Notes under the pieces: model-generated | Told to the model about the DNA's origin: nothing | The model's database searches: none | The model's input: the letters and a program-made list of their open reading frames with translations, nothing else | Program-made: the position numbers and the translations under genes | Origin: JAFGDI01 sp963662515 | GTDB taxonomy: Bacteria; Planctomycetota; Phycisphaerae; Sedimentisphaerales; SM23-30 | Reading direction: 5' to 3' | DNA: 64,000 nt | Assembly: GCA_963662515.1 (NCBI GenBank) | Contig: OY759675.1 | Location: 3,534,001 to 3,598,000, forward strand | Shown here: positions 55,467 through 64,000 of the stretch, piece after piece | How positions within the stretch are numbered: position 1 is the stretch's first letter | Layout: every line of letters starts with the position of its first letter

Positions 55467-57029
55467 TCAGACCAGACTCTTGCCTGTCATATCTGCCGGC
55501 TGTTCCAGCCCCATGATCTTAAGGCAGGTAGGCACAACATCAGCAAGAATGCCACCATCTTTGAGCTTTTGCCCTTTATATTCCTTATCCACCACAATAA
55601 GTGGAACCGGATAAGTGGTGTGAGCAGTCATCGGGCCATTGGTACTCTCGTCCCACATAAGCTCCAGATTGCCATGATCGGCAGTAATAAGAGCTGAACC
55701 ACCCATAGATTCAACCTTACTAACGATCTTGCCGACACATTCATCAACAACCTCGGCAGCCTTAATAGCGGCAGCCATAACACCAGTATGACCTACCATA
55801 TCAGGATTAGCAAAGTTTACGATAATAATATCGTACTCATTACTGTCGAGCTTAGCCATTACGGCATCACAAACCTCATAAGCAGACATTTCTGGCTTTT
55901 CATCGTATGTTCTCACCTTGGGCGAGGGAATTATCTGGCGGTCTTCACCACCAAATGGCGGCTCAGTATAATCATTAAAGAAGAAGGTTACATGGGCATA
56001 CTTTTCCGTTTCAGCACAGCGGAACTGCTTGAGCCCATCAATACTGAGCAACTCACCGGCAATGTTTTTCATTTTCGCCGGCTTGGTGAATGCTACCTTG
56101 GCCGGGATAGTCTTGTCATACTGTGTCAGGCAGACAAAGTCAATATCAGGCTTGGGACCACGATCGAAACCGGTAAATTCCGGATCGACGAAAGCCCTGG
56201 TAATTTCACGCGGACGATCGCCCCGGAAATTAAAGAATACTACAGCATCACCATCATCTATTGTGGCTATCGGCTTACCAGAGGCATCAACTATATTAGT
56301 TGGCTCGACAAACTCATCGGTAACACCGTTATCATAGCTCACCTGCATCAGTTCAATGGCATTAGTCGCTTTATTACCAATACCCTTGCGCATGCAATCA
56401 TAAGCCTTCTGCACCCGATCCCATCTCTGGTCGCGGTCCATACCATAGAATCGACCAGCCACAGATGCGATCTTACCGGCACCTATCTTATCAAGCTCGG
56501 TCTGAATATCAGTCAGATAGCCCTTGCCGCTGCTTGGCGGAGAGTCACGACCATCCATAAGCGGGTGGATATAAACCTCGGTCAAACCATTGTCCTTACA
56601 CATTTGAACCAGAGCATACAGATGCCCCAGCAAAGAATGAACACCTATATCACTGGCCAGACCGATCAGGTGGAGCTTAGTCCCCTTCTGTTTGCAGCCA
56701 TTGATAGCACCAAGCAGAACTTCATTTTTCTGGAACTCGCCATCGCGGATCGCCTTGGTCAGACGCATTGATTCCTGATACACGATACGACCGGCACCGA
56801 TATTCTGGTGACCTACCTCGCTATTACCCATAGTCCCGGCTGGCAAACCAACATCTTCGCCGCTGGTACCAATAAGGGCAAAAGGATACTCAGCCCGCAG
56901 ACGATCATCATTGGGGGTATTAGCCTGACGCGTAGCATCATACTTGTGCAGCTTTTCATCTGGATTCCAACCCCAGCCATCTCTGATTATAAGGACAAAA
57001 GGTCTTGTCCTGAGTTTCTTACTTGTCAT
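55467..57029 (-). CDS. gpmI: 2,3-bisphosphoglycerate-independent phosphoglycerate mutase
   Basis: A 520-residue Mn-dependent glycolytic enzyme that interconverts 3- and 2-phosphoglycerate. Metal and Ser sites: LIIRDGWGWNPD at the N-terminus, GTMGNSEVGHQNIGAGR (catalytic Ser, near residue 70), HPLMDGRDSPP, GRFYGMDRDQRWDR, NFANPDMVGHTG and ADHGNLE. The length is normal and the protein appears intact. It stands alone and ends in a good terminator. Confidence 0.97.
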   Translation of the reverse strand: MTSKKLRTRPFVLIIRDGWGWNPDEKLHKYDATRQANTPNDDRLRAEYPFALIGTSGEDVGLPAGTMGNSEVGHQNIGAGRIVYQESMRLTKAIRDGEFQKNEVLLGAINGCKQKGTKLHLIGLASDIGVHSLLGHLYALVQMCKDNGLTEVYIHPLMDGRDSPPSSGKGYLTDIQTELDKIGAGKIASVAGRFYGMDRDQRWDRVQKAYDCMRKGIGNKATNAIELMQVSYDNGVTDEFVEPTNIVDASGKPIATIDDGDAVVFFNFRGDRPREITRAFVDPEFTGFDRGPKPDIDFVCLTQYDKTIPAKVAFTKPAKMKNIAGELLSIDGLKQFRCAETEKYAHVTFFFNDYTEPPFGGEDRQIIPSPKVRTYDEKPEMSAYEVCDAVMAKLDSNEYDIIIVNFANPDMVGHTGVMAAAIKAAEVVDECVGKIVSKVESMGGSALITADHGNLELMWDESTNGPMTAHTTYPVPLIVVDKEYKGQKLKDGGILADVVPTCLKIMGLEQPADMTGKSLV

Positions 57030-57264
57030 AAACTACCTCGTTTCTAACTTTTTCTGTAGTAAATATTTAGCCCGCTCCATTTTCTAACGGAATGCCGTTA
57101 AAAGGGGCGATCTTTTCCAATTATCAGGACAAATACAAGTTTTTTTACTCATATCGGCCCTGTTTTTCTCCTGTTGCTCCCTTTAACTATCGGGATAAAG
57201 AGGCAAACGGGTTATAATATATCCGAACAAGCCATAATTGTAAAGTAAGCAGTAAAGAGACAAA

Positions 57265-58893
57265 ATGAGTCTGGAAAGAGCAAAGACAACAAAAACACAC
57301 TGCATAGCAATCTTCATTTTAGGGTCATTAATACTTATTTTAACAGTTGTTCTGACCATCTTGCCCCTGACTATAACCAGTATCGATAACTCATCGACAA
57401 ATGGTAAGAGCAGCCAACAGAATCATAGTGTTATTGATCATAGTCTGGCTAAAGCAGTCCGGAATATCGGTATAAACAATAACTTTTCGGACGAAAAGTC
57501 GATCGAACAGGCCAGCTTCACCATCCAAAAGCACGATCATCACAGATATTTCTATCAGCTTACAAGAAACACAGACCGCGACGATGCCTTTGACATATTC
57601 CAGCACACCTGGCAAGTGATAAACTATTACTATTATAACGACATTAGCGGTAAAACAATGCTGTGTAACATAGCCCGTTCGCTTCAGGAAGCAATAAATG
57701 ATCCGGAAATTCGCGGGGAAAATAACCTTACTGCATCTGAGGCTGAATTACTGTCAGATTATATTGCCAGAGAAAAAACAGCATGGCAAGAAAAAGAAAT
57801 AGTATGTTATAACGATATTGTCATGTTCCTGATGAATATCTCAGACCAATGCAGCAGTCTGGCAATCAATAACACCTGGCCAATACTTGAAGGCATCGTA
57901 TCGCTCTGCAATAATCTGGATCAATACAGCAGATATATAGAACCGGATGAATATAATGACATACAAAGCTCAGCTAATGGCATGTATTATGGACTGGGTA
58001 CTGACCTGCTCTTTCGCCAGAACGATAACCCTTTAATTTTTGACATTCTGAGCGGTAGTCCGGCAGAAAAAGCCGGACTCAAACCCGGAGACATACTCTT
58101 AGCTATAGATAATATGCCTTTACACAACATTCAGGCAGATGAATTTGACCTGATCAGTAACAAAAAGCAAATAGCACTTAGAATAAAAAGAAATAGTACC
58201 TTATTAAACTTTTCTCTGGCCAGAGCTGAATTAGAGAGCAAAACGGTAAGGAATTCACAGATAATACCAGGCACAAAGACCGCTTTTCTTCGCATATCTG
58301 CCTTCGACAGGTATTCATCACACGAACTTGAGACGGTGTTACGGCAATATTCTGATGACATTGAGAACCTGATCATAGATTTGAGATACAACGGCGGCGG
58401 CATAGTTTCATCTGCTATAGATTGTGCTGATCTGTTCCTTGAAAAAGGAATAATAGCAACTTTAGTGTCAAGCACAACGACCAGAAACTACATTGCAAGT
58501 GCCGATAACAAAAAAAGCGAGAGTATTACTTTGATCATCCTGGTAAATGAATTCACTGCCAGCGCTGCCGAACTGTTCACTGCTGCCTTGCAAGAGAACA
58601 AAAGAGCTATCGTTGTCGGAACCCAGACATTTGGCAAAACAGAAATACAGACAATATACAACCTGAAACATAATGCAGGTGCTATCATGATAACCTCTGC
58701 ACAATACCTGCCACCATCATCGATAAGTTTTAAGCAAAAGGGAATAACACCTGACATAGCGATTATTAATACTGATAATCATGGTTTTAATCTTCGTATT
58801 AAGAGTATTACAGATCAGAGGGCATACGACAATCCATATATAAAACTGGCTTTGAGCTGTATCGAATGCGAGGCCACGACTCTCTTACCTTAA
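57265..58893 (+). CDS. S41-family C-terminal processing protease
   Basis: A 542-residue protease anchored by one N-terminal helix (about 12-34, IAIFILGSLILILTVVLTIL). A variable periplasmic helical region of about 190 residues follows. Then come DQYSRYIEPDEY, a PDZ domain (YYGLGTDLLF, GSPAEKAGLKPGDILLAID, about 245-320) and the tail-specific protease domain. The catalytic Ser is in NEFTASAAELF (near residue 432) and the Lys in TFGKTEIQTI (near residue 457). The substrate is unknown. Both catalytic residues are present, so it should be active. Confidence 0.92.
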   Translation: MSLERAKTTKTHCIAIFILGSLILILTVVLTILPLTITSIDNSSTNGKSSQQNHSVIDHSLAKAVRNIGINNNFSDEKSIEQASFTIQKHDHHRYFYQLTRNTDRDDAFDIFQHTWQVINYYYYNDISGKTMLCNIARSLQEAINDPEIRGENNLTASEAELLSDYIAREKTAWQEKEIVCYNDIVMFLMNISDQCSSLAINNTWPILEGIVSLCNNLDQYSRYIEPDEYNDIQSSANGMYYGLGTDLLFRQNDNPLIFDILSGSPAEKAGLKPGDILLAIDNMPLHNIQADEFDLISNKKQIALRIKRNSTLLNFSLARAELESKTVRNSQIIPGTKTAFLRISAFDRYSSHELETVLRQYSDDIENLIIDLRYNGGGIVSSAIDCADLFLEKGIIATLVSSTTTRNYIASADNKKSESITLIILVNEFTASAAELFTAALQENKRAIVVGTQTFGKTEIQTIYNLKHNAGAIMITSAQYLPPSSISFKQKGITPDIAIINTDNHGFNLRIKSITDQRAYDNPYIKLALSCIECEATTLLP

Positions 58894-59309
58894 CAGCACA
58901 CAGACCATTGTCACTCTCTGGAAAAGGTGTTGTTTTCATCTATGATTTCATCTTCACATATCACTATCAACTCACTAAACGATCAAAAAAGTTCATCTCT
59001 TATCAGTCGAATTGTTATTAATTGAAATTATTTTTTTAACAAAAGAATATTTTTTTTAAGTTTTTAAGAAAAAATGACAATATATGATGTGTGAATGATA
59101 AATGCATTGCAATCACAGGCACAGTATCAACTCTGGCAAAATTACAATGCTGAAAAAAATAAAAAACGCGAACCATTAAAAGAATTAATCCCAAACGCAG
59201 TTTTTTGTTTTTGACATAATGAAAAAGTTAATTAGTATTACAAGTTAATAGTGGGTATAAATAGTTGTTTTTCTAAGATAAAATTCCGTTGCCGGAAGGA
59301 GGTAACACG
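58894..59309. other. AT-rich intergenic region upstream of the H1-like gene
   Basis: About 415 nt, with A/T-runs and no convincing frame. A candidate promoter with a consensus TTGACA is at 59211-59238. The 5' leader ends with a small hairpin TTCCG-ttgc-CGGAA whose right arm abuts the ribosome-binding site. Confidence 0.5.
59211..59238 (+). promoter_or_regulatory. Candidate promoter of the H1-like gene
   Basis: A perfect -35 box TTGACA (59211-59216), 16-nt spacer, and -10-like TAGTAT (59233-59238). It would give a leader of about 65 nt ending in AAGGAGGT before the ATG. Confidence 0.55.
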
Positions 59310-59618
59310 ATGGCTAAAAAAGTCGCAAAAAAAGTAGTTAAGAAAGCGGTTGCTAAGAAACCCGCAGCTAAGAAAGCTGTTGCTAAGAAACCAGTTGCTA
59401 AGAAGGCTGTTGCTAAGAAGGCTGTTGCTAAGAAGCCAGCAGTCAAGAAGGCTGTTGCTAAGAAGCCAGCAGTTAAGAAAGCTGTTGCTAAGAAACCAGC
59501 AGTCAAGAAGGCTGTTGCTAAGAAGCCAGCAGTTAAGAAAGCTGTTGCTAAGAAGCCAGCAGTCAAAAAGGCTGTTGCTAAGAAACCAGCAGCAAAGAAA
59601 GCTGTTGCTAAGAAGTAA
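59310..59618 (+). CDS. Histone H1-like Lys/Ala/Pro-rich DNA-binding protein
   Basis: 102 residues composed almost only of Lys, Ala, Val and Pro: MAKKVAKKVVKKAVAKKP followed by repeats of KPAVKKAVAKK and KPAAKKAVAKK. Such PAKKA-type tails resemble eukaryotic histone H1 C-termini and bacterial H1-like proteins, which bind and compact DNA. There is no globular domain. The underlying DNA is a 42-bp tandem repeat. The ATG at 59310 has a near-perfect AAGGAGGT; the in-frame Met seven codons earlier lies on that signal and is rejected. High expression is likely from the promoter and ribosome-binding site. Confidence 0.9.
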   Translation: MAKKVAKKVVKKAVAKKPAAKKAVAKKPVAKKAVAKKAVAKKPAVKKAVAKKPAVKKAVAKKPAVKKAVAKKPAVKKAVAKKPAVKKAVAKKPAAKKAVAKK

Positions 59619-59640
59619 TATTGTCTTGAGACGAATGGTT

Positions 59641-59679
59641 GGCACCACCGGAAAGGAAACCCACTGCTTCCGTGGTGTC
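59641..59679 (+). other. 3'-UTR hairpin after the H1-like gene
   Basis: GGCACCAC...GGAA pairs with TTCCGTGGTGTC across about 12 positions around a 14-nt loop. It lies between the H1-like stop codon and the terminator. It may stabilise the mRNA or form part of a 3'-UTR small RNA. Confidence 0.45.
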
Positions 59680-59688
59680 AGACGAAAT

Positions 59689-59729
59689 AATAACGGGCTG
59701 CTTATACAAGGCTGCCCGTTATTTTTTTT
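59689..59729 (+). terminator. Terminator of the H1-like gene
   Basis: AATAACGGGC (59689-59698) pairs with GCCCGTTATT (59713-59722), followed by a run of T residues. A strong rho-independent terminator about 70 nt after the stop codon. Confidence 0.9.
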
Positions 59730-59871
59730 ATTATCGCAACAATATCAAAGTCGGGATCTTACTTTAATAGTTTGACAATCACTGTTAATGATGTTTATAT
59801 TCATAGGTAATAAGCAGGCATTGCTTACACTAAAAATACACATAAACACTTAAATAAAAAGCGATTACAAC

Positions 59872-61110
59872 ATGACAATACAGAGCACACCCAAAGGTAT
59901 GAGACTACATATAGGTTTATTTGGCAGAAGAAATGTAGGTAAAAGTTCACTTTTGAATGCCATAGTTCGCCAGTCAGTATCAATAGTATCAGATGTAGCA
60001 GGAACAACCACCGACCCGATCGAAAAGCCAATGGAATTACTGCCCATTGGGCCAGTAGTATTCATTGATACTGCCGGCGTAGATGATGTGGGAGCATTAG
60101 GTGAGTTACGGGTGGAAAAGACGCGTGGTATTTTCCGGCGGACTGAGCTGGCGGTAATTGTTACAGATGGTGTATGGGACAAATACGAACAGGGCCTGAC
60201 CGATGAATTGCGTGCTTTTAATATACCGGTTATTGCCGTATTGAATAAAACAGACCTGCAATCGCCCCCACAAGATACTATCGACAGACTTACCACCCAA
60301 AAAATAGACTATGTTACAGCTTCAGCCCTGAGCAACGAGGGAATAGACCAACTTCGACAGCTTTTAGTGAAGAAAACACCGGACGACTTCCTCAACACAC
60401 CAACAATACTGGCTGATCTTGTTCCGCCGGGCGAGCTGGCGGTTCTGGTTGTCCCGATCGATAAAGAGGCCCCCAAAGGCAGGTTAATATTACCGCAAGT
60501 TAATTGCATAAGAGATCTGCTGGACAATGACTCGTATTGCATGGTAGTTAAAGAGCGGGAACTGCGTGATTGCCTTGACCGTCTCAAGACCCCGCCGGCC
60601 TTGGTAGTTACAGACAGTCAGGCATTCCTGAAAGTAGATGCCGATACTCCACCGAACATACTTATGACCTCATTTTCAATACTTTTTGCCCGTTATAAAG
60701 GTGATCTGGACCAGTTTGTGATAGGAGCAACAAAAATAGATGCCCTAAAGCCTGGCGACAAGGTATTGATCGCTGAAGCCTGTTCACATCACCCCAGCTG
60801 TGAAGACATAGGAAGAGTTAAGATACCCCGCTGGCTGAGGCAATATGTCGGCGGTGACCTGCATACAGATGTAATTCAAGGACATAATTTCCCATCAGAC
60901 TTAAGCCAATACAAGCTGATGATCCATTGCGGCGGCTGTATGTTCAACCGGCGTGAGGTATTAAGCCGGACCATGCTCTGTCAGCAGGCAGGCGTGCCTG
61001 TAACCAACTATGGACTGGCTATCGCATACTGTCTGGGCATCTTCCAGCGGGCGTTAAAACCGTTCCCTTCTGCCTGGGAATCATATCAAAACAGCCTGAA
61101 AAAGAGCTGA
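59872..61110 (+). CDS. hydF: [FeFe]-hydrogenase maturation GTPase HydF
   Basis: A 412-residue scaffold on which the di-iron subcluster of [FeFe]-hydrogenase is built and delivered. The GTPase domain has P-loop GRRNVGKSS (18-26), DTAGVDD and NKTD. The C-terminal cluster-binding domain shows EACSHHPSCEDIGRVKIP and HCGGCMFNRREV (near residues 300-365), with the conserved His/Cys set of HydF. It therefore implies a hydrogenase and HydE/HydG elsewhere in the genome; none is in this window. Secreted esterase genes follow. Confidence 0.95.
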   Translation: MTIQSTPKGMRLHIGLFGRRNVGKSSLLNAIVRQSVSIVSDVAGTTTDPIEKPMELLPIGPVVFIDTAGVDDVGALGELRVEKTRGIFRRTELAVIVTDGVWDKYEQGLTDELRAFNIPVIAVLNKTDLQSPPQDTIDRLTTQKIDYVTASALSNEGIDQLRQLLVKKTPDDFLNTPTILADLVPPGELAVLVVPIDKEAPKGRLILPQVNCIRDLLDNDSYCMVVKERELRDCLDRLKTPPALVVTDSQAFLKVDADTPPNILMTSFSILFARYKGDLDQFVIGATKIDALKPGDKVLIAEACSHHPSCEDIGRVKIPRWLRQYVGGDLHTDVIQGHNFPSDLSQYKLMIHCGGCMFNRREVLSRTMLCQQAGVPVTNYGLAIAYCLGIFQRALKPFPSAWESYQNSLKKS

Positions 61111-61197
61111 AAACAAACAGATAGAATTCAAAAAGATACTATAGTTAGCAGTATTTCCCTGATAAGTTATATCCAAGCGTACAAAGGACCTTTCATA

Positions 61198-62121
61198 ATG
61201 ACCAAATCATCACTTTTTCGATCACTATTTACCCTTCTTCTCACTTTGCCGGGCATAAATGCTCTGGCGGCTGATACTGACTGGCAAGTGATCGAGCTGT
61301 GGCCTGCCGGTGAGATGCCCTGCTCTGTACCGGTTGACTTTACCGAAAATACTGGTAACGGGCAAGTTATTACCGAGGTATCTGTGCCGGCCCTGTATTT
61401 CTGCCCGGCAGCAGAAAAGACCAGTGACGCAACCGTGATCATCTGTCCGGGCGGTGCTTATGAGTGTCTGGTGATAGAAAAAGAAGGGTTCCATGTCGCC
61501 GAATATTTCAATAAGCAGGGTATGAACGCCTTTGTCCTGAAATATCGGCTCAAACAGTACAAGCAGCCTGCACCGCTGGCAGATGTACAGCGTGCGATCC
61601 GAATGGTACGCAAAGATGCCGATAAGTACGGCATAAATCCAGACAAAATAGGAATTATGGGATTCTCTGCCGGTGGCCATCTGGCAGCGTCAGCCTCCAC
61701 TATGTTCGACGATAAGGTTTACGAACTGGCAGACGATAAGGAAATCTCTGCCCGTCCGAATTTCTCTATTCTGGCCTATCCGGTAATAACAATGGGACCG
61801 GAAACCAATCCAGGCTCGAAAAATAACCTGCTGGGTAGCAAGCCAAGCGAAGAACTGGTCAAACAGTACAGTTGTCAGGCACGAATAACCGACCAGACCC
61901 CGCCAACCTTTATGGTATTTACCTCTGACGATTCGATCGTGCCGGTCGCCAACGGGATCATGTATTATCAGGCTCTGGTTGAGCATAAGATCAATGCCGA
62001 ATTTCATATCTACAATAAAGGCCCACACGGCTTTGGGATCGATTGTCTGGAGGGCTGTGAGGGCCTGACCGTGAAAAACTGGAATATTACTCTGACCAAC
62101 TGGCTCAAACAATACAAATAA
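61198..62121 (+). CDS. Secreted alpha/beta-hydrolase esterase (first of pair)
   Basis: A 307-residue exported esterase; signal peptide about 1-25 (FTLLLTLPGINALAA). It is related to BD-FAE/acetyl-xylan esterase-like hydrolases: oxyanion CPGGAYECL, nucleophile GFSAGGHLAAS (near residue 158), acid SDDSIVPV (near residue 244) and His in GPHGFG (near residue 276). Likely removes acetyl or other esters from plant or algal polysaccharide in the periplasm. It is clearly homologous to the next gene, which starts 12 nt later, so this is a tandem duplication. Confidence 0.88.
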   Translation: MTKSSLFRSLFTLLLTLPGINALAADTDWQVIELWPAGEMPCSVPVDFTENTGNGQVITEVSVPALYFCPAAEKTSDATVIICPGGAYECLVIEKEGFHVAEYFNKQGMNAFVLKYRLKQYKQPAPLADVQRAIRMVRKDADKYGINPDKIGIMGFSAGGHLAASASTMFDDKVYELADDKEISARPNFSILAYPVITMGPETNPGSKNNLLGSKPSEELVKQYSCQARITDQTPPTFMVFTSDDSIVPVANGIMYYQALVEHKINAEFHIYNKGPHGFGIDCLEGCEGLTVKNWNITLTNWLKQYK

Positions 62122-62133
62122 GGAATATAAACC

Positions 62134-63075
62134 ATGAAATTATTATTTATTGCCATTTTGCTTATTTCCGCATTTTCTTTCTGCCTGGGACAGGAACAGA
62201 CAAAATACCAATTCGCTGCGGCAGATAAAGAATGTATCACGCTCTGGCCGGAAGGGAAAATGCCATTGGCGATAGATAATCCACCTGCAGAAGTGATCAA
62301 CCAGCGGGGGCATGTGCAATATGTCTCTGTGCCGGCCATGTACTATTGCCCGGCACAAGGTCAGCAGGTATCTGATGCCTGCGTTATCGTCTGCCCGGGC
62401 GGTGGCTACGGTATAAACGCCTTCGTTCACGAGGGTATGAATACCGCAGATTATCTCACAGCCAGAGGGGTACATGTATTTGTCCTGAAGTATCGTCATG
62501 CCCCGTACCTTGCCCCGGCACCACTGGCCGATGTGCAGCGAGCTGTCAGACTGGTACGCCGGGATGCAGCAAAGTATGGCATAAACCCCAACCGGATCGG
62601 TATTATGGGCTATTCCGCGGGCGGACATCTGGCGGCAAGTGCCTCAACTCTATACAATGAAAAGGTTTACGAACTGGATGATGACAAGAATATATCTGCC
62701 CGGCCTGACTATTCCATATTAATATACCCGGTTATAACTATGGGCGAAAAAACGCACGGCGGTAGCCGTAAGAACCTGCTGGGCGATAACCCGGATGAGA
62801 CACTCATCGAAAAATACTCCTGCGAAAAACAGGTGACCTCTGATACACCACCGACTTTTATGGTGCATAGCAGTGACGATGGCGCTGTGCCTGTGGCTAA
62901 TTCGATTATGTACTATCAGGCGCTTATCGCCAATAAAGTCGAAGCCGAACTGCACATTTTCAATACCGGCGGTCACGGCTATTCTATTGCCGGCAAGCCC
63001 GGCGAGACAAACGAACACTGGACCCAAGCTCTGGACAACTGGGGAAAGTCATTAGCCAAAAAACAGACCAAATAG
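62134..63075 (+). CDS. Secreted alpha/beta-hydrolase esterase (second of pair)
   Basis: A 313-residue paralogue of the preceding gene; signal peptide about 1-19 (LFIAILLISAFSFCLG). It shares ITLWPEGKMP, CPGGGYGIN, GYSAGGHLAAS, HSSDDGAVPVANSIMYYQAL and the His in GGHGYS, so the Ser-Asp-His triad is complete. The two proteins differ most at the N-terminus and in the loop after the oxyanion hole, which could mean different substrates. They are probably co-transcribed. Confidence 0.88.
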   Translation: MKLLFIAILLISAFSFCLGQEQTKYQFAAADKECITLWPEGKMPLAIDNPPAEVINQRGHVQYVSVPAMYYCPAQGQQVSDACVIVCPGGGYGINAFVHEGMNTADYLTARGVHVFVLKYRHAPYLAPAPLADVQRAVRLVRRDAAKYGINPNRIGIMGYSAGGHLAASASTLYNEKVYELDDDKNISARPDYSILIYPVITMGEKTHGGSRKNLLGDNPDETLIEKYSCEKQVTSDTPPTFMVHSSDDGAVPVANSIMYYQALIANKVEAELHIFNTGGHGYSIAGKPGETNEHWTQALDNWGKSLAKKQTK

Positions 63076-63097
63076 CGAAATTATACAAATAAGATCT

Positions 63098-63958
63098 CTA
63101 CTTAAGATCAAATAGTGAATTATCGTCCGGCCCAAACCAACCTAAGGCCATTTTTGCGGCCTGCTCCTCTTTCATTATGGCATGAGAGATATAAGGAGCG
63201 GTAAGATTCAATGTTTCTGAGGTTACATGCCCATCAACCCAGGCTACATTAGCGAATATACCATGCCGAAAATGAATTACCGGGTTGGGCCGACCACCAT
63301 ATTCACTGTAATCGTATTTCAGATTTTCGGTCATAACGATATACCAATGCCAGAATGGCGGATGAGCGAAGGAATACTCGATGTATGCACGATTTCCGTC
63401 GCTGAGAGTCTGGCGAAAGGCGGTATCAGTGAACATAACCGTTGAATGTGTATGCTTAACTGAGGTATCGGAGGCGGAATGTCTGGCATCTTCTCCGGCA
63501 TCATAAATATCACTGCGACCGCCGATATACTGGTCGTTATAGCCGTAGCCGCCGCAACCGGCCTCGAAATTACCATTTGTCTGCCCGGCCTGCTCGTAGT
63601 ATTTATCTTGCGGGAATGCCGGGCAGCGTTTTATCTCGCCACCTTGAAGATAATCTGCCAACGGGCCAACTGCAGGGTCGAAAGGCTTATTAACACTGAT
63701 ACGGGTGCCATGCCAGCGTTTGAGGTTCTTACCCCAGATATCTTCAGATGCCAGAACATAATATCCGGCATTGTCATGAGCATATTGGGTATTAGCCAGA
63801 TGTAACTGGCGAATATTGGAAGCACAAACAACTTTTCTGGCCTGCTGCCGGGCTTTATTCAGGGCGGGCAGTAAAATGCTCAATAAAATGGCGATAATAG
63901 CGATAACTACCAGTAACTCGATCAGGGTAAATGCTTTATTGGTTTTCAAAATAATCAT
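63098..63958 (-). CDS. Pseudopilin-like protein with H-X9-DG motif
   Basis: A 286-residue prepilin-type protein. N-terminal KAFTLIELLVVIAIIAILLS is a class III signal with Glu at +5. Then comes LPALNKARQQARKVVCASN, and near the C-terminus RHGIFANVAWVDGHV, the H-X9-DG motif of the large planctomycete/verrucomicrobial pseudopilin family. These families are greatly expanded in such genomes, and their role (surface filament or secretion) is not settled. It is not part of the gsp cluster at 3-19 kb. It converges with the esterase pair. Confidence 0.9.
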   Translation of the reverse strand: MIILKTNKAFTLIELLVVIAIIAILLSILLPALNKARQQARKVVCASNIRQLHLANTQYAHDNAGYYVLASEDIWGKNLKRWHGTRISVNKPFDPAVGPLADYLQGGEIKRCPAFPQDKYYEQAGQTNGNFEAGCGGYGYNDQYIGGRSDIYDAGEDARHSASDTSVKHTHSTVMFTDTAFRQTLSDGNRAYIEYSFAHPPFWHWYIVMTENLKYDYSEYGGRPNPVIHFRHGIFANVAWVDGHVTSETLNLTAPYISHAIMKEEQAAKMALGWFGPDDNSLFDLK

Positions 63959-64000
63959 TCCTTATGTAGCCATTCTTCTGCCAATAGAATAAGATCATTG

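Noticed and set aside
55788..56771. 327-codon plus-strand open frame
   Set aside because: Antisense shadow of gpmI, whose catalytic motifs are all present on the other strand.
59238..59648. Antisense frames with AGFLATAFLT and CWLLSNS repeats
   Set aside because: Mirror images of the 42-bp repeat of the H1-like gene; they have no start signals.

Overview
The window looks like chromosome of a planctomycete of the Phycisphaerae type (Sedimentisphaerales-like). This is inferred from gene content only: planctomycete-style dockerin segments in secreted proteins, an H-X9-DG pseudopilin, giant lamin-tail/CotH secreted proteins, and a very long multi-domain secretin. HydF ([FeFe]-hydrogenase maturase) and a flavoprotein with a four-Cys motif suggest an anaerobic, fermentative life. 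Ordinary housekeeping genes are mixed with two notable blocks: a type II secretion cluster and a polymorphic-toxin array.

Layout. 0-3.2 kb: a coiled-coil zinc-ribbon protein (cut by the window edge), a YggU-like protein, folK, a NifU-like scaffold, a cyclase-family hydrolase and a flavodoxin-like reductase. 3.25-18.9 kb: a complete type II secretion cluster on the minus strand in the order C-D-E-F-G-H-I-J-K-L-M. Its secretin has 1637 residues and about eight N1-type modules, and its GspC-like protein carries four extra ~75-residue repeats. A small lipoprotein gene of opposite orientation sits between C and D. 19.4-24.8 kb: a regulator built from two tandem XRE-cupin units, a DEAD-box RNA helicase, a membrane-anchored protein of unknown function and a thioesterase. 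24.9-31 kb: a translation/replication run (prs, rplY, pth, rpsF, ssb, rpsR, rplI, dnaB) preceded by tRNA-Gln and, further upstream, a structured RNA candidate with its own strong promoter. 31-38.4 kb: ribD, a large secreted protein, a double-ACT protein, mreB, def and a lipoprotein.

38.4-45.5 kb is an accessory island. It starts with a 21-bp heptapeptide-coding tandem repeat and dispersed intergenic repeats. These are followed by four consecutive Rhs/Hint toxin-tip plus putative immunity-gene cassettes, all on the minus strand and all without the large Rhs N-terminal shell. One toxin tip appears frameshifted in a G7 run. Copies of the same dispersed repeats lie on both sides of the array and again at 49.2-49.4 kb.

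45.5-64 kb: an SGNH hydrolase with membrane segments, a leucine-rich-repeat/dockerin protein, a 1820-residue discoidin/dockerin/lamin-tail/CotH secreted protein, gpmI, an S41 protease, a Lys/Ala/Pro-rich H1-like DNA-binding protein, hydF, two tandem secreted esterases and an H-X9-DG pseudopilin.

The type II system is the likely export route for the secreted enzymes and dockerin/LTD proteins found here; that link is inference. No prepilin peptidase, transposase, CRISPR array or rRNA operon was seen.
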